Shown: piece by piece, positions 48,325-61,542 of the stretch
How positions within the stretch are numbered: position 1 is the first letter of the stretch
Layout of the letters: each line of letters opens with the position of its first letter
NCBI GenBank assembly: GCA_022825925.1
Contig: JAJDVW010000180.1
Span: 1 to 64,000, forward strand
Direction of reading: 5' to 3'
DNA: 64,000 nucleotides
Origin: Pseudomonadales bacterium
GTDB taxonomy: Bacteria; Pseudomonadota; Gammaproteobacteria; Pseudomonadales; Azotimanducaceae
Program-made: the position numbers and the translations under genes
Notes under the pieces: generated by a model
Databases searched by the model: none
The model's input: the letters and a program-made list of their open reading frames with translations, nothing else
What the model was told of the DNA's origin: nothing

Positions 48325-50001
48325 ATGAGCAAGGAAATCCTCATCGTCGTCGAGTCGCTCTCGCACGAAAAGGGCGTGCCGAAGGAGGTGATCTTCGATG
48401 CCCTGGAGTCGGCGCTGGCCACCGCCACCAAGAAGCGGTACCAGGAAGACGCCGAGTTTCGCGTCGCCATTGACCGTGAGAGCGGCAACTACGAGACGTT
48501 CCGGCGGTGGGAGGTCATCGACCCGGACCGCGAGCTCGAAGAAGACGAGACGCCGAACCCGGACGCGGAGCTGACGCCGGAGGAGGCCAAGGAGCGGAAT
48601 CCGGCGCTCGACATCGGGGACTTCCACGAGATCGGCGTCGAGTCGGTGGAGTTCGGCCGCATCGCGGCGCAGGCCGCGCGGCAGGTGCTGACGCAGAAAG
48701 TCCGCGAGGCGGAGCGGGCCCAGGTGCTTGAGAAGTACCTGCCGAGGGTAAGCCAGCTCGTCAGCGGGAGCGTCAAGAAAGTGACCCGCGACGCCGTCAT
48801 CGTGGACCTCGGCGGGAACGCGGAGGCGATCCTCATGCGCGGGAGCATGATTCCGCGCGAGACGTTCCGGATGGGGGACCGCCTGCGCGCGCTTCTCGTC
48901 GACGTACGTCCCGAGGCGCGGGGGCCGCAACTCATCCTCAGCCGTACCACTTCGGAGATGCTGATCGAGCTCTTCAAGGTCGAGGTCCCCGAGATCGCCG
49001 AGGACGTGATCGAGATACGGGCGGCGGCCCGCAACCCGGGGTCCCGGGCGAAGATCGCCGTATACACCAACGACGGACGCATAGACCCGGTGGGAGCCTG
49101 CGTGGGCATGCGCGGCTCGCGCGTCCAGGCGGTCTCGGGCGAACTGGCCGGGGAGCGGGTGGACATCGTGCTCTGGAACGAGAACCCCGCGCAACTGGCC
49201 ATCAACGCGATGCAGCCGGCCGAGGTGGCCAGCATCGTCCTCGACGAAGACACCCACGCGATGGACATCGCCGTGGCCGAGGACAACCTTGCGCAGGCCA
49301 TCGGCCAGAGAGGCGAGAACGTCCGCCTCGCCAGCCAGCTCACGGGCTGGGAACTGAACATCATGACCGAGGAGGACGCCGCGCGGCAGCAGGAGGAAGA
49401 AGCCCTCTCCTACATGGGGGAGTTCATGGAGGCGCTGTCGGTCGACGAGAACGTGGCCGCCGTGCTGGCGGAGGAAGGCTTCACCACCGTCGAGGAGGTC
49501 GCCTACGTCCCGATCGACGAACTGCGCGGGATCGAAGGCTTCGACGAGGAGATCGTCGAGGAACTCCGGCAACGCGCGAAGGACGCGCTGCTGACGAAGG
49601 CGATCGCCTCCGGTGGCCTGCTGGCGGAAGGGGAGCCGGCCCCGGACTTGCTGGGCATGGAAGGCATGGACCGGGAGCTGGCCTACACGCTCGCCGGCAG
49701 CGGCGTCGTGACCATGGAGGACCTGGCCGAACTCGCGACGCCCGACCTGCTCGACATCGACGAGAGCATCGGCGAGGAACGCGCCAGCGAACTCATCATG
49801 ACGGCGCGCGCGCCGTGGTTCGAGGACGAGGCCGACGACGAGGCGGGCGAGGTGGCCGAGGTTGCCGCGCCGGGAACGGACGCGCCTGGGGCCGGAGAGG
49901 GGAACCTCGCGACCGCGACGGATGGCACGCCGGCGGCGGCCGGAGCGCCGGCGGGCGGAGCGCCGGCGGCCGAAAGAAACGAGGGGACCCCCCGAACATG
50001 A
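48325..50001 (+). CDS. nusA: Transcription termination/antitermination factor NusA
   Basis: NusA binds RNA polymerase and RNA. The 558-aa protein contains the N-terminal polymerase-binding domain, an S1 domain ([21 protein letters not shown]), KH domains ([19 protein letters not shown] and [20 protein letters not shown]) and two C-terminal acidic HhH repeats ([19 protein letters not shown] and [16 protein letters not shown]). It is longer than E. coli NusA (495) through an Ala/Gly-rich tail. It overlaps infB in ATGA. Confidence 0.97.
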   Translation: MSKEILIVVESLSHEKGVPKEVIFDALESALATATKKRYQEDAEFRVAIDRESGNYETFRRWEVIDPDRELEEDETPNPDAELTPEEAKERNPALDIGDFHEIGVESVEFGRIAAQAARQVLTQKVREAERAQVLEKYLPRVSQLVSGSVKKVTRDAVIVDLGGNAEAILMRGSMIPRETFRMGDRLRALLVDVRPEARGPQLILSRTTSEMLIELFKVEVPEIAEDVIEIRAAARNPGSRAKIAVYTNDGRIDPVGACVGMRGSRVQAVSGELAGERVDIVLWNENPAQLAINAMQPAEVASIVLDEDTHAMDIAVAEDNLAQAIGQRGENVRLASQLTGWELNIMTEEDAARQQEEEALSYMGEFMEALSVDENVAAVLAEEGFTTVEEVAYVPIDELRGIEGFDEEIVEELRQRAKDALLTKAIASGGLLAEGEPAPDLLGMEGMDRELAYTLAGSGVVTMEDLAELATPDLLDIDESIGEERASELIMTARAPWFEDEADDEAGEVAEVAAPGTDAPGAGEGNLATATDGTPAAAGAPAGGAPAAERNEGTPRT

Positions 50002-52577
50002 GCGAGGTAACGGTCAAGCAGCTTGCCGCCGCCGTCGGGGCGTCGGCGGACCGCCTGCTCCAGCAGATGCGCGAGGCCGGCCTGCCCCAGCAGGCCGAGG
50101 ACGAGCCGGTCACCGACCAGGAGCGCCAGCGCCTGCTCGAGTTCCTGAACCACCGTCAGGAAGTCCAGGGACGCGCCGCCCCCAGCCGCATCACGCTGAA
50201 GCGGACTTCCGTGACCACGCTGAAGACGGGCCAGGGTCGCGGCGGCCGGACCGTCCAGGTCCAGAGCAAGCGCCGGCGTACCTACGTCAAGGCCACGCCG
50301 CGGGCCGAGGCGGAAACGGACGCCGCGACCGCCGCGGCTCCGCAGCCGGGACAGGTCGAGCTCGAGGCGGAGCGTATCCGCCAGCAGGAACTCGCCCGCA
50401 AGAGCGCTGAAGAAGACGTTCGACGCCTGGCCGCGCGCAAGGCGGAGGAGCAGGCCGAGAAGGAGCAGGAGCGAGAGAGAGAGCGCGCCCGCGAGGAGGA
50501 AGAGGCCGAGGCCAGGCGCCGCGAGGACGAGGTCAAGAAACAGGCGGAAGCCGCCCAGCGCGCGGAGCAGGAGAAGACGGAGGAACGGTCCGTCACCGAG
50601 GCGGCCGCGCGCGCCCAGGCCGAGGCGCAGGCCCAGGAGCGCGGCGGCAAGCGGGCGAAGGACAGGACGAAGGAACGCGAGCGGCCGAAGGGCCCGGAGT
50701 TCGGCGCGCGCCGCCGGGGCGAGCTGTCCATGAAGCGCCGGTCCCCGCGGATGCGGCGCCGCATGCCGTCCCGCATTTCGGTCGAGACCCGCGGCGGCGA
50801 GTTCGAACGGCCCCAGGACGCCATTCAGCGCGAGGTCGAAGTCGGCGAAGCCATCCAGGTGGGCGAGCTCGCCCGACGCATGAGCGTGAAGGCCGGCGAG
50901 GTCATCAAGACCCTCATGGACATGGGCGTGATGGCGACCATCAACCAGACGCTCGACCAGGACACGGCTTCGCTGCTCGTCGAGGAGCTGGGCCACAAGG
51001 TCAAGCTCGTGGTCGCCGACGAGGTGGAACACGAGCACGAGGAGTCCTTGAGGATCGAGGGGGAGATGGAGGGCCGGTCGCCGGTGGTCACCGTGATGGG
51101 ACACGTGGACCACGGCAAGACATCGCTCCTCGACCACATCCGCAACTCGCGGATCGTCGCGGGAGAGGCCGGCGGGATCACGCAGCACATCGGCGCCTAC
51201 CGCGTCTCGACGGAGCACGGGGACATCAGCTTCCTCGACACTCCGGGCCACGCGGCGTTCACCGCGATGCGGGCACGGGGCGCGAGATCCACGGACATCG
51301 TCATCCTGGTCGTGGCCGGGGACGACGGGGTCATGCCGCAGACCGTCGAGGCCGTGCAGCACGCCAAGGCCGCGGGGGTACCCATCATCGTCGCCATCAA
51401 CAAGATGGACCTCGAGGGGGTCGATCCGGCCCGCATCAGGAACGAACTGGTCGCGCTGGACGTCATTCCGGAGGAACTCGGAGGCGATACGCAGTTCATC
51501 GAGGTCTCGGCACAGACGGGGCAGGGCGTAGGCAACCTGCTCGAGAGCATCAACCTCCAGGCGGAGCTGCTCGAGCTCGCCGCCGCGCGCGACGTGCCCG
51601 GACGCGGCATCGTCGTCGAGTCGCGGCTCGATCGCGGCCGCGGTCCGGTGGCGACCGTGCTCGTGCAGAACGGGATGCTCCAGCGCGGGGACGTGGTCAT
51701 CGCGGGGGAGCGTTTCGGACGCGTGCGGCTGATGCTCAACGAGCGGGGCGACCCGGTGAGCGAAGCCGGCCCCTCCGTTCCCGTCGAGGTGCTCGGGCTG
51801 AACGGCACTCCGGAGGCGGGGGACGACTTCTCGGTGGTGGCCGACGAGCGCCGCGCCCGGGAACTTGCGGAGCTGCGCGCGACCAGGAGCCAGGAGCAGC
51901 GGCTCGCCAAGCAGCAGGCGGCGAAGATCGAGAACCTCTTCGCCAACCTCGGCGAGGGGGAGAAGCGGGTCCTGAAGCTCGTGCTGAAGGCGGATGTCCG
52001 CGGTTCGCTCGAAGCGATCGCGCAGGCCTGCGCGGAGCTCGGCAACGACGAGGTGGCGGTCAACCTCCTCGGCACCGGAGTCGGGGGCATCACGGAGTCG
52101 GACGCGACCCTCGCCATGACCTACGGCGCCGCCATTTTCGGCTTCAACGTGCGGGCGGACACCAAGGCCAAGTCGGTCATCGAGCGCGAGGGGATCGACC
52201 TGCGCTACTACAGCGTGATCTACGAACTGCTCGACGACATCCGGATGATCCTGCAGGACATGCTGGCGCCGGAACTGCGCGAAGAGATCGTCGGCACGGC
52301 GGAGGTAAGGGACGTGTTCCGGTCGCCGCGCTTCGGCCAGGTCGCCGGGTGCATGGTGGTGGACGGCGCGGTCGCCCGGAACAAGAAGATCCGCGTGCTG
52401 CGGGACAACGTGGTCATCTTCGAAGGGGAGCTCGAGTCGCTGCGCCGCTTCAAGGACGACGTGGGCGAGGTCCGCAACGGTCTCGAGTGCGGCATCGGCG
52501 TACGCAACTACAACGACGTTCGCGTGGGCGACCGGATCGAGGTCTTCGAGTCCAGGGAAGTCGCACGGGCGCTGTAA
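49998..52577 (+). CDS. infB: Translation initiation factor IF-2
   Basis: IF-2 is the GTPase that places initiator tRNA on the ribosome. The 859-aa protein has an N-terminal IF2N domain ([19 protein letters not shown]), a long charged coiled linker rich in Glu/Arg/Ala (about 120-240), GHVDHGKT at 368-375, [20 protein letters not shown], and the beta-barrel and fMet-binding C-terminus. It starts inside the nusA stop (ATGA) and its stop overlaps the rbfA ATG by one base. Confidence 0.98.
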   Translation: MSEVTVKQLAAAVGASADRLLQQMREAGLPQQAEDEPVTDQERQRLLEFLNHRQEVQGRAAPSRITLKRTSVTTLKTGQGRGGRTVQVQSKRRRTYVKATPRAEAETDAATAAAPQPGQVELEAERIRQQELARKSAEEDVRRLAARKAEEQAEKEQERERERAREEEEAEARRREDEVKKQAEAAQRAEQEKTEERSVTEAAARAQAEAQAQERGGKRAKDRTKERERPKGPEFGARRRGELSMKRRSPRMRRRMPSRISVETRGGEFERPQDAIQREVEVGEAIQVGELARRMSVKAGEVIKTLMDMGVMATINQTLDQDTASLLVEELGHKVKLVVADEVEHEHEESLRIEGEMEGRSPVVTVMGHVDHGKTSLLDHIRNSRIVAGEAGGITQHIGAYRVSTEHGDISFLDTPGHAAFTAMRARGARSTDIVILVVAGDDGVMPQTVEAVQHAKAAGVPIIVAINKMDLEGVDPARIRNELVALDVIPEELGGDTQFIEVSAQTGQGVGNLLESINLQAELLELAAARDVPGRGIVVESRLDRGRGPVATVLVQNGMLQRGDVVIAGERFGRVRLMLNERGDPVSEAGPSVPVEVLGLNGTPEAGDDFSVVADERRARELAELRATRSQEQRLAKQQAAKIENLFANLGEGEKRVLKLVLKADVRGSLEAIAQACAELGNDEVAVNLLGTGVGGITESDATLAMTYGAAIFGFNVRADTKAKSVIEREGIDLRYYSVIYELLDDIRMILQDMLAPELREEIVGTAEVRDVFRSPRFGQVAGCMVVDGAVARNKKIRVLRDNVVIFEGELESLRRFKDDVGEVRNGLECGIGVRNYNDVRVGDRIEVFESREVARAL

Positions 52578-52984
52578 TGGGAGCCTCCACCCGCAACGCC
52601 GAACGCGACCTCCGGCTGGCCGACTTCATCCGGGACGAACTCGCACGCGCCCTGCTCTCCGACGCGCGCGATCCGCGTATCGGAATGACCAGCGTGACGG
52701 ACGTGCGGGTGAACGGCGACATGAGTCGCGCGGACGTGTACGTCAGTTCCCTGTCGGCCCGGTCCGAGAGCGAGCGGGAGGCATTGGTCGCGGCCCTCGA
52801 CCACGCAGCCGGCTTCCTGCGCTCGAAGGTGGCGCAACGCGGCAACCTGCGCACGACACCGCGGTTCCGCTTCCACTACGACGATCTCGTGGAGTCCGGT
52901 CCGCGTATCGAAGCCCTCATCGACCGCGCCGTCGAAGGGGGTGCTGACAAGGCGGCGGGACCGGTGACCCCGCCGGGACGCTGA
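52577..52984 (+). CDS. rbfA: 30S ribosome-binding factor RbfA
   Basis: RbfA is a KH-fold protein for 16S 5'-end maturation and cold adaptation. The 135-aa product has LADFIRDELARALLSDARDP, TSVTDVRVNGDMSRADVYVS, and LRTTPRFRFHYDD. ATG 52577 uses the last base of the infB stop; its stop overlaps the truB start. Confidence 0.95.
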   Translation: MGASTRNAERDLRLADFIRDELARALLSDARDPRIGMTSVTDVRVNGDMSRADVYVSSLSARSESEREALVAALDHAAGFLRSKVAQRGNLRTTPRFRFHYDDLVESGPRIEALIDRAVEGGADKAAGPVTPPGR

Positions 52985-53967
52985 TGGCGCGCCGGCGAGT
53001 CGCTCGAGGCCGGGACGTGTCGGGGGTGGTGGCGCTCGACAAGCCGAAGGGCATGAGTTCGAGCGCGGCCGTACAGGCCGCCAAGCGCCTGTACCGCGCG
53101 CGCAAGGTGGGGCACACGGGTAGCCTCGACCCCCTCGCGACCGGCGTGCTGCCGCTATGCTTCGGCGACGCGACGCGCTTCTCGCAGTTCCTGCTGGACT
53201 CGGACAAGCGCTACGTGGCGGAGGTGAGGCTGGGCGTCAGCACCGACAGCGGCGATGCGGACGGCAGCGTGCTCGAGGAGCGCCCGGTCGGGCGGCTCAC
53301 GCGGCGCGCCATCGAACGGGCGCTCGGGTCCTTCCGGGGCGAGATCGAGCAGGTGCCTTCGATGTTCTCGGCCATCAAGCACCACGGCCAGCCGCTGTAC
53401 AAGCTCGCGCGCCAGGGCGTCGAGGTGGAGCGCAAGGCCCGGCCGATCACGGTGTACTCGAACGAGATCGTGGACTTCGAGGACGAGGCGCTCACCCTGG
53501 ACGTGCACTGCAGCAAGGGCACGTACGTGCGCTGCATCGTGCACGAACTCGGCGAGATGCTCGGCTGCGGCGCCCACGTGACGGACCTCCGGCGCACGCT
53601 GGCGGGACCGTTCGGCGAGGACGACCTCGTCACCTTCGAGACGTTGCGGGAGGCCGATGCGGAGCACGGGCTCGATGCACTGCTGCAGCCGGTGTCGAGC
53701 GCCGTGCGGCAGTGGCCCGCGGTGACCCTGACGGACCATACCGCGTACTATCTCCGGCAGGGCCAGCCCGTCATCGTTCCGCATGCCCCGACGGCGGGTT
53801 GGGTGCGGCTCTTTCGGGCCGTCGGGCGCTGCGAGGCGTCGGCGCGCTGCGCGCCGGGCGAGGCCGGTAACGGCGTAACGTCCGATGACGGACGTTTCCT
53901 GGGGGTCGGGGAGATACTCGACGACGGACGGGTCGCACCGAGGCGGTTGATTCCGGATCGGTCGTGA
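52984..53967 (+). CDS. truB: tRNA pseudouridine(55) synthase TruB
   Basis: TruB makes pseudouridine 55 in the T-loop. The 327-aa protein has VVALDKPKGMSSSAAVQAAK, the catalytic Asp in GHTGSLDPLATGVLPLC, CSKGTYVRCIVHELG and a C-terminal PUA part. The N-terminus is Arg-rich. It overlaps rbfA by one base. Confidence 0.97.
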   Translation: MARRRVARGRDVSGVVALDKPKGMSSSAAVQAAKRLYRARKVGHTGSLDPLATGVLPLCFGDATRFSQFLLDSDKRYVAEVRLGVSTDSGDADGSVLEERPVGRLTRRAIERALGSFRGEIEQVPSMFSAIKHHGQPLYKLARQGVEVERKARPITVYSNEIVDFEDEALTLDVHCSKGTYVRCIVHELGEMLGCGAHVTDLRRTLAGPFGEDDLVTFETLREADAEHGLDALLQPVSSAVRQWPAVTLTDHTAYYLRQGQPVIVPHAPTAGWVRLFRAVGRCEASARCAPGEAGNGVTSDDGRFLGVGEILDDGRVAPRRLIPDRS

Positions 53968-54052
53968 ACCGGCATTACGGCAGGCAGGGCCATTCCCTGC
54001 CGGGAAAGACAAACGGAACACGGGCACAGCGATCGGATATGGAGAATGACGC

Positions 54053-54322
54053 ATGGCGCTGACGGCCGAAGCGAAACGGGCGATCGTCGAAGAACATCGA
54101 CGCACCGAGAACGACACCGGTTCGCCTGAAGTGCAGGTAGCGCTGCTCACGCACAACATCAACTCGTTGCAGCAGCACTTCCGGGACCACGGCAAGGACC
54201 ATCACTCGCGCCGCGGCCTGATCCGCATGGTGGGCCAGCGGCGCAAGCTGCTCAACTACCTGCGCAGCAAGGACGACGGCCGCTATCGGGCGCTCATACA
54301 GAGGCTCGGCCTGCGGCGCTAG
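54053..54322 (+). CDS. rpsO: 30S ribosomal protein S15
   Basis: S15 is a four-helix 30S protein of 89 aa with [20 protein letters not shown], the conserved [20 protein letters not shown] and [32 protein letters not shown] precedes the ATG. It is followed by pnp as in most proteobacteria. Confidence 0.98.
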   Translation: MALTAEAKRAIVEEHRRTENDTGSPEVQVALLTHNINSLQQHFRDHGKDHHSRRGLIRMVGQRRKLLNYLRSKDDGRYRALIQRLGLRR

Positions 54323-54360
54323 CACACTAGTGCCCCGGGTCCAGCACGAATTCATTGACG

Positions 54361-54430
54361 GAGCGGGAATCCGCTTCGAGCGGCGCCGCTGCGGCGGGCC
54401 GCGACCAGCACAGTGAGCGGATGTCCGCTC
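54361..54430 (+). promoter_or_regulatory. Hairpins in the pnp leader
   Basis: Two similar hairpins with the arm GAGCGG lie at 54361-54376 (loop GAAT) and 54415-54430 (loop ATGT, perfect CCGCTC arm). A GC-rich segment separates them. In E. coli the pnp leader folds into an RNase III target used by PNPase for autocontrol; a similar role is inferred. Confidence 0.45.
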
Positions 54431-54444
54431 CACGGGAGAAAACG

Positions 54445-56544
54445 TTGAATCCAGTCAGAACGGAATTTCGGTACGGCGACCACCAGGTCGTCCTCGAGGC
54501 GAACCGCGTGGCCAGGCAGGCCACCGGGAGCGTGTTGGCGTCCATGGGAGACACCGTGGTGCTCTGCTCCGCGGTGGTGGTCCCGGAGGCACGGCCCGAC
54601 CAGGGGTTCTTCCCCCTCACGGTCAACTACGAAGAGAAGATGTACGCCACCGGCAAGATCCCGGGCGGCTTCCCGCGGCGCGAAGGGCGGCCGACGGAAA
54701 AGGAGACGCTGACCTGCCGGCTCATCGACCGGCCCATCCGGCCACTGTTCCCCAAGGGCTTCATGAACGAAGTGCAGGTGATCTGCACGGTGATGTCCGT
54801 CGAGCGGGACATGGATCCGGACATCGTCGCCATGATCGGCGCTTCCGCCGCGCTGTCCCTGTCCGGGGCGCCGTTCGGGGGACCGATCGCGGCGGCGCGC
54901 GTGGGTTACAGCGAGGGCGCGTACGTGCTGAATCCGGGCGTGGAAACGCTGACCACGTCGGCGCTCAACATGGTGGTCGCGGGAACGGCCTCGGCGGTGT
55001 TGATGGTCGAGTCGGAGGCGGACGAGCTGACCGAGGACCAGATGCTCGGCGGCGTGCTCTACGCGCACCAGGAGATGCAGGTCGCGATCCGGGCCATCGA
55101 GGAACTGACCGCGGCCGCGGGCAAGCCGAAGTGGACGTGGGAGCCGCCGACGCCCGACGCGCGCCTCGTGGAGCGGGTGGCTGCCAGTGTGGGCGACGCC
55201 GTGGGCGACGCCTATCGGATCACCGACAAGCAGGACCGTCAGAGCCGGGTGAGTGCGTTGCGCGACCAGGCGGTCGGCGAACTGGCCCTTGGCGGGGCGG
55301 ACGATCCGGAGGCCGGCGAGGTGCTCGAGGAGTTCGCGCGCCTGGAGAAGCGAGTCGTGCGCGACCGCGTGCTTGCCGGCGAGCCCCGCATCGACGGCCG
55401 CGACCGCACGACCGTGCGGCCGATCGCGGTCGAGGTCGGGCTGCTGCCCCGCACGCACGGATCGGCGATGTTCACGCGCGGGGAAACCCAGGCGATCGTG
55501 ACGGCGACCCTGGGCACGCTGCGCGACGCGGCGCTGGTCGAGACCCTGCACGGGACCTACAAGGACCAGTTCATGCTGCACTACAACTTCCCGCCGTACA
55601 GCGTCGGGGAGGCCGGCTTCCTCGGCGCTCCCAAGCGGCGCGAAATCGGTCACGGCCGCCTGGCGCGGCGCGGCATCACGGCCGTACTGCCCGACCAGGA
55701 GACCTTCCCCTACACGCTGCGGGTGGTGTCGGAGATCACGGAGAGCAACGGCTCGAGCTCGATGGCGAGCGTGTGCGGGGCGTCGCTCGCCCTGATGGAC
55801 GCCGGCATTCCCGTGCGCGCCGCGGTCGCCGGCGTCGCGATGGGCCTCGTCAAGGACGGCGAGCGTTTCGCCGTGCTCACCGACATCCTCGGGGACGAGG
55901 ATCACCTGGGCGACATGGACTTCAAGGTCGCGGGGACCGCGGACGGCGTGACCGCGCTGCAGATGGACATCAAGATCGACGGGATCACCGAGGAGATCAT
56001 GGAGGTCGCCCTCGAGCAGGCGCTCGCGGCCCGTCTCCACATCCTCGGCGAGATGAACCGGGTCATCTCGGCCCCGCGCGAGAGCCTCGCCGAGAACGCG
56101 CCGTCGTTGGTCGTGCTCAAGGTCAGCCCGGACAAGATCCGGGACATCATCGGCAAGGGCGGCGCGACCATCCGTTCGATCGTCGATGAGACCGGGGCGG
56201 AAGTGGACGTCGAGGACGACGGCACGGTGCGGATCTACGGAGAGGACCAGGCGTCCAGGGACGCCGCCGTGGCCCGCGTCGAGGAGATCACCGCGGAAGC
56301 GGAGGTCGGCCGGATCTACAACGGCAAGGTGGCGCGCATCGTCGACTACGGCGCCTTCGTCAACATCCTGCCCGGCAAGGACGGCCTGCTGCACATCTCG
56401 GAAGTCGCCAAGGAGCGCGTCGAGAAGGTGAGCGACTACCTCGAGGAAGGCCAGGACGTGGACGTCGTCGTTCTGGACGTCGACCAGCGCGGCCGCATCA
56501 AGCTCTCCATCAAGGAGGTGCCGAACTACGCGGCGTCCGCGTAG
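54445..56544 (+). CDS. pnp: Polyribonucleotide nucleotidyltransferase (PNPase)
   Basis: PNPase degrades RNA 3'-5' by phosphorolysis in the degradosome. The 699-aa protein has two RNase PH cores, [20 protein letters not shown] and GQ-like [12 protein letters not shown], a KH domain ([20 protein letters not shown]) and a C-terminal S1 domain ([20 protein letters not shown]). TTG 54445 follows GGGAG by 7 nt and gives the conserved start [17 protein letters not shown]; upstream in-frame codons are non-conserved. Confidence 0.97.
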   Translation: MNPVRTEFRYGDHQVVLEANRVARQATGSVLASMGDTVVLCSAVVVPEARPDQGFFPLTVNYEEKMYATGKIPGGFPRREGRPTEKETLTCRLIDRPIRPLFPKGFMNEVQVICTVMSVERDMDPDIVAMIGASAALSLSGAPFGGPIAAARVGYSEGAYVLNPGVETLTTSALNMVVAGTASAVLMVESEADELTEDQMLGGVLYAHQEMQVAIRAIEELTAAAGKPKWTWEPPTPDARLVERVAASVGDAVGDAYRITDKQDRQSRVSALRDQAVGELALGGADDPEAGEVLEEFARLEKRVVRDRVLAGEPRIDGRDRTTVRPIAVEVGLLPRTHGSAMFTRGETQAIVTATLGTLRDAALVETLHGTYKDQFMLHYNFPPYSVGEAGFLGAPKRREIGHGRLARRGITAVLPDQETFPYTLRVVSEITESNGSSSMASVCGASLALMDAGIPVRAAVAGVAMGLVKDGERFAVLTDILGDEDHLGDMDFKVAGTADGVTALQMDIKIDGITEEIMEVALEQALAARLHILGEMNRVISAPRESLAENAPSLVVLKVSPDKIRDIIGKGGATIRSIVDETGAEVDVEDDGTVRIYGEDQASRDAAVARVEEITAEAEVGRIYNGKVARIVDYGAFVNILPGKDGLLHISEVAKERVEKVSDYLEEGQDVDVVVLDVDQRGRIKLSIKEVPNYAASA

Positions 56545-56598
56545 GGGGCGGACGGGAGGATCGCAGGCAAGCAGGGCGGCAACCCTGGGCCGCAGCCG

Positions 56599-57664
56599 AT
56601 GAGCGGCGCCGGATCCCTGCTCGCGCATCTCGCCTCCCGGCTGACCGGGCGAACGGAGACTCTGGCCACTGAGGCGCTCGGCTACATCCTCGACCGCTCG
56701 GTTGCCACACGCCGGGCGTTGCGCGCGATGGTCAGCGAAGGTGTATATGACGTTGGGGAAATCGTCAGCGCGAGAACCGAAGTCGCGGGCGACGAGAACG
56801 AACGCGTCGATCTGGTCGGGTTCGATGCGGACGGCGACGAACGCGTCCTCGTCGAAGCGAAGTTCTGGGCCGGCCTGACGGACCATCAGCCCAGGACCTA
56901 TCTCGCGCGGCTCGCGGCCGGGGACCGTGTGGAGAAGCCCTCCGTATTGCTGTTTGTCGCTCCGGAGCGGAGGCTGGAGACGCTCTGGACCGAGCTGCGC
57001 CGGAGAGTGCCGGACGGTACGTTCGAAGAGGGTCCGGCCGTCCCCGCGGCTCCGAAGCACAGCGCGCGCCTCAAGGGCGGCCCGCACCGGCTGATGTTGA
57101 CGAGCTGGCGCAGCTTGTTGCGGGGCATGGCGTCTCGAGCGACCGAGGACGGCGACACGGCGGCCGAACGCGATCTCGCACAGCTCCTCGCCCTCTGCGA
57201 GCGCGAAGACGAGGACGCCTTCTTGCCCCTGAGGTCCGACGAGTTCGGTCCGGAGATCCCGCGCCGCCTGCGTAATCTGCGAAGGCTGGTCGACGAGGCG
57301 ACGACAGAGGCACGGAAGAAGGGGTTCGCCCAAACAGAGGGGCCTCAGGGTGACTCCACAGGTCTACGGCTATGGTCGTTTCATCAGGCTCGGAAACGAG
57401 AAATCCGGGTGGGCGGAGGCATGGTTCGGTCTCCACTACAAAAGGTGGGCGACCGAGCTGGACACGCCCATTTGGCTCCACTTCATTGAGAGCGAGTACA
57501 TGTCCTTGGCGGAGGTACGCAACCGGCTCAAGGGAAACACGTACTTCTACATTCCCCTTCCGGTAGGGGTGGAATACGACGCCGTCCTGGAGTCGGTCGT
57601 CCAGAGTCTGGAGTGGCCTCGCGGAATACTTGGCTTCAAATCATCCCGCTTAGCCGCTCGATGA
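56599..57664 (+). pseudogene. PD-(D/E)XK nuclease-like gene with frameshift
   Basis: The first frame (56599 onward) has EALGYILDRSVATRRALRAM and a PD-(D/E)XK core with Asp71 and Glu86-x-Lys88 (VDLVGF, VLVEAKFWAG). After LVDEATTEARKKGFAQTEG the sense shifts by one base near 57330-57350 to a frame reading VTPQVYGYGRFIRLGN, WFGLHYKRWATELDTPIWLH and VGVEYDAVLESVVQSLEW, which looks like the natural C-terminus. The gene is therefore broken, or the last 104 codons (GTG 57350) are translated separately. It lies just downstream of pnp in accessory DNA. Confidence 0.78.
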
Positions 57665-58775
57665 ACCGCTGCTTGCGTTCGTGGCGCCTGCGAAGCGCGC
57701 CCAGGCGTTTCCCGAATGCGGCCATCGCGCCGTCCTCCTTCGCCACCGCGCGCAGATCGCCGATCAAGCTGGCCGCGCGGTCGTAGCCGGATGCGTTGCG
57801 CCTTTCGACTTCGGCTTCCACTTCCCGCCAGACATCGTCTTCCCCCCGACGCCGAAGCGCTTCCAGACGCGCCCGCCTTGCCTGCTCCGCCAACTGCTCC
57901 TGCCGCAGGCGTTCGACGCGGCGCTCCGCCGCGGCCGTCTCGCGCTCCTTGCGGATGGCCTTGGCGCGGTTTCGCAACGCGGCGGCGAAGCGCAGCGGCG
58001 GGGACGCTCGCGGATCGCGTACCGACGCGGCCTTTCGAGCCCGGCTCCGCAGCTCGGCGGCCACGTGAGGGTCGCCTTCGGCGACCCTGAGCAGCAGTAC
58101 GGTTTTTTGGGACTCGGACATGGCCGCTATCACCGTCCGAAACTCCGTGGACGACGCCCCCCGGTTCCGTGCGTCCGCCGGCGCCTCGGCCGCCGCCTGT
58201 ACAAGATCAGCGTCGATGCGGAAGAAGTCCGCAAAGGCCTGGAGGCCGCCGCTCAGGGGCGCTATGCCAGGCAGAGGCTCCGGCGCTTCATCGCGGACCC
58301 CGCCGTTCTCGACGCCGGCCAGCCAGAGCAGATAGGGAAGCCGCCAATCGCCGGACAGGAGGTCGGCCCTGAGCGGCGCCATTGCGCCGAGCCAGCCGGA
58401 GCCATCGTCCCAGTCGTGGTCCCAGGCCCCTTCGCCGTCATGGTGGATGTCGAGGATCAGGTTCTCTCCGGCGTCGAGGACTTCCGCGAGGTCCGTGCCC
58501 ATCAGCCAGGCCTCGAGCCGGTTCCGGTCGATCAGCCGCTTGGGTAAGCGGATCATCAACCGGCGCGTTCCCCAGTTGGCGACGTAGAGATGGAGGTCGA
58601 ACCAGCGTTCCATGAGTTCGTGCGGCGACCCCTTGAAGTCCCCCCACTGATAGTGGTTCGTGAAACTGGTCGCGGTGATCTGCGCCCGCGAGGAAAGGCT
58701 CCGCAACGCCTTCCGGTCCGCGTCGTCGAGTGGCCTGTCGATGGCTTGAAACTCGTAGTATTGGTACTCGCTCAT
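57636..58775 (-). CDS. Unknown protein with C-terminal coiled coil
   Basis: The 379-aa protein begins EYQYYEFQAIDRPLDDADRK and has a mixed middle (TNHYQWGDFKGSPHELMERW, DGSGWLGAMAPLRADLLSGD). A very basic coiled coil follows from about residue 265, including RKERETAAAERRVERLRQEQ. I recall similar hypothetical proteins with no assigned function. Its start overlaps the PIN toxin stop by 4 nt (ATGA), so the three minus-strand genes form one unit. It converges on the broken nuclease with a 29-nt overlap. Confidence 0.8.
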   Translation of the reverse strand: MSEYQYYEFQAIDRPLDDADRKALRSLSSRAQITATSFTNHYQWGDFKGSPHELMERWFDLHLYVANWGTRRLMIRLPKRLIDRNRLEAWLMGTDLAEVLDAGENLILDIHHDGEGAWDHDWDDGSGWLGAMAPLRADLLSGDWRLPYLLWLAGVENGGVRDEAPEPLPGIAPLSGGLQAFADFFRIDADLVQAAAEAPADARNRGASSTEFRTVIAAMSESQKTVLLLRVAEGDPHVAAELRSRARKAASVRDPRASPPLRFAAALRNRAKAIRKERETAAAERRVERLRQEQLAEQARRARLEALRRRGEDDVWREVEAEVERRNASGYDRAASLIGDLRAVAKEDGAMAAFGKRLGALRRRHERKQRFIERLSGMI

Positions 58776-59167
58776 GCGTTCTCGAGGTCCAGAACCGGAA
58801 CCTCCATCGCCTTGGCCGCCACGGCCATGCGTTGGTCGTACGTGGCCAGTTCCACGGTCTGCCGTTGCCCGCGAAGGTAGTCGACCGAAGCGAGATGCAG
58901 GGCATCCAGCGTGCGAACGGCTACCGGGAAAGCGGCCAGCGCCCGCGTGAGGATGCTCGGGGACAGCTCCAACAGGGCGATATGCCCGATCGCTTCTTCG
59001 GCGGCATCGCCGTGCGTGTCTGCCCGCCCGTAGGCATGAACACGGTTCCAGACCTCGTACTCGACCAATCGGCTTGAGACGAGCGTCTGCGTCCAGATCC
59101 GCTCGGGCGGTCGCCGGCTTTCCGCGAAGAGGTGCGCCAGCACGACCGACGTGTCGACGTAGATCAC
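58772..59167 (-). CDS. PIN-domain toxin (VapC-like)
   Basis: This 131-aa PIN RNase has Asp5 (MIYVDTSVVLAHLF), Glu38 (RLVEYEVWNR), Asp88 (RTLDALHLAS) and Asp111 (ELATYDQRM), the four acidic active-site residues. The start is GTG 59167, overlapping the Phd antitoxin stop by 4 nt. It is followed by the coiled-coil protein in a three-gene overlap. Confidence 0.9.
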   Translation of the reverse strand: MIYVDTSVVLAHLFAESRRPPERIWTQTLVSSRLVEYEVWNRVHAYGRADTHGDAAEEAIGHIALLELSPSILTRALAAFPVAVRTLDALHLASVDYLRGQRQTVELATYDQRMAVAAKAMEVPVLDLENA

Positions 59168-59457
59168 CTGTCCTGCCGGTCCGCGTCCATGTCCTCGAGG
59201 AGCTCGTCCAGCGACATGATGGGCGGTGGCTTGGCAGGAGGCCCCGCTCCCTTCGCAGCCGGCGGCGTCAGCCAGCCCTTGCGCACGGCATCGGCCAGCA
59301 TCGCATCGGCCAGGAAGGGACTCCGTTCCTGTCGCGGCGGCACGATCTCGGCGACGACGCGGTCGCGGTCGGTAACCAGGACCGTCTCGCCGGCGGCCGC
59401 CATTCTCACGTACCGGCTGAGTTGATTGTTCAACGTCTTGAGGCCGACCGATCTCAT
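59164..59457 (-). CDS. Phd/YefM-family antitoxin
   Basis: The N-terminal Phd fold reads RSVGLKTLNNQLSRYVRMAA, then GETVLVTDRDRVVAEIVPP, typical for DNA-binding antitoxins. A Pro-rich linker and acidic C-terminus (SLDELLEDMDADRQDR) would bind the PIN toxin. ATG 59457 starts the conserved core; an earlier start at 59496 is possible. Confidence 0.88.
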   Translation of the reverse strand: MRSVGLKTLNNQLSRYVRMAAAGETVLVTDRDRVVAEIVPPRQERSPFLADAMLADAVRKGWLTPPAAKGAGPPAKPPPIMSLDELLEDMDADRQDR

Positions 59458-59512
59458 GGCAAATGGAATGTAGCTTCCAGTGGCTACGTTGGTCAAGACT
59501 GCGTACTGTCCG

Positions 59513-61453
<1,941 letters not shown>

Positions 61454-61542
61454 GTGTGTGCCTCCGGCGGGAACCCGGCGTCCGGGTCCGACAGGCGGCT
61501 AGCTTTCCCGAAACCGGGTTGCTCGGCAACTCCCGGCCGGCA

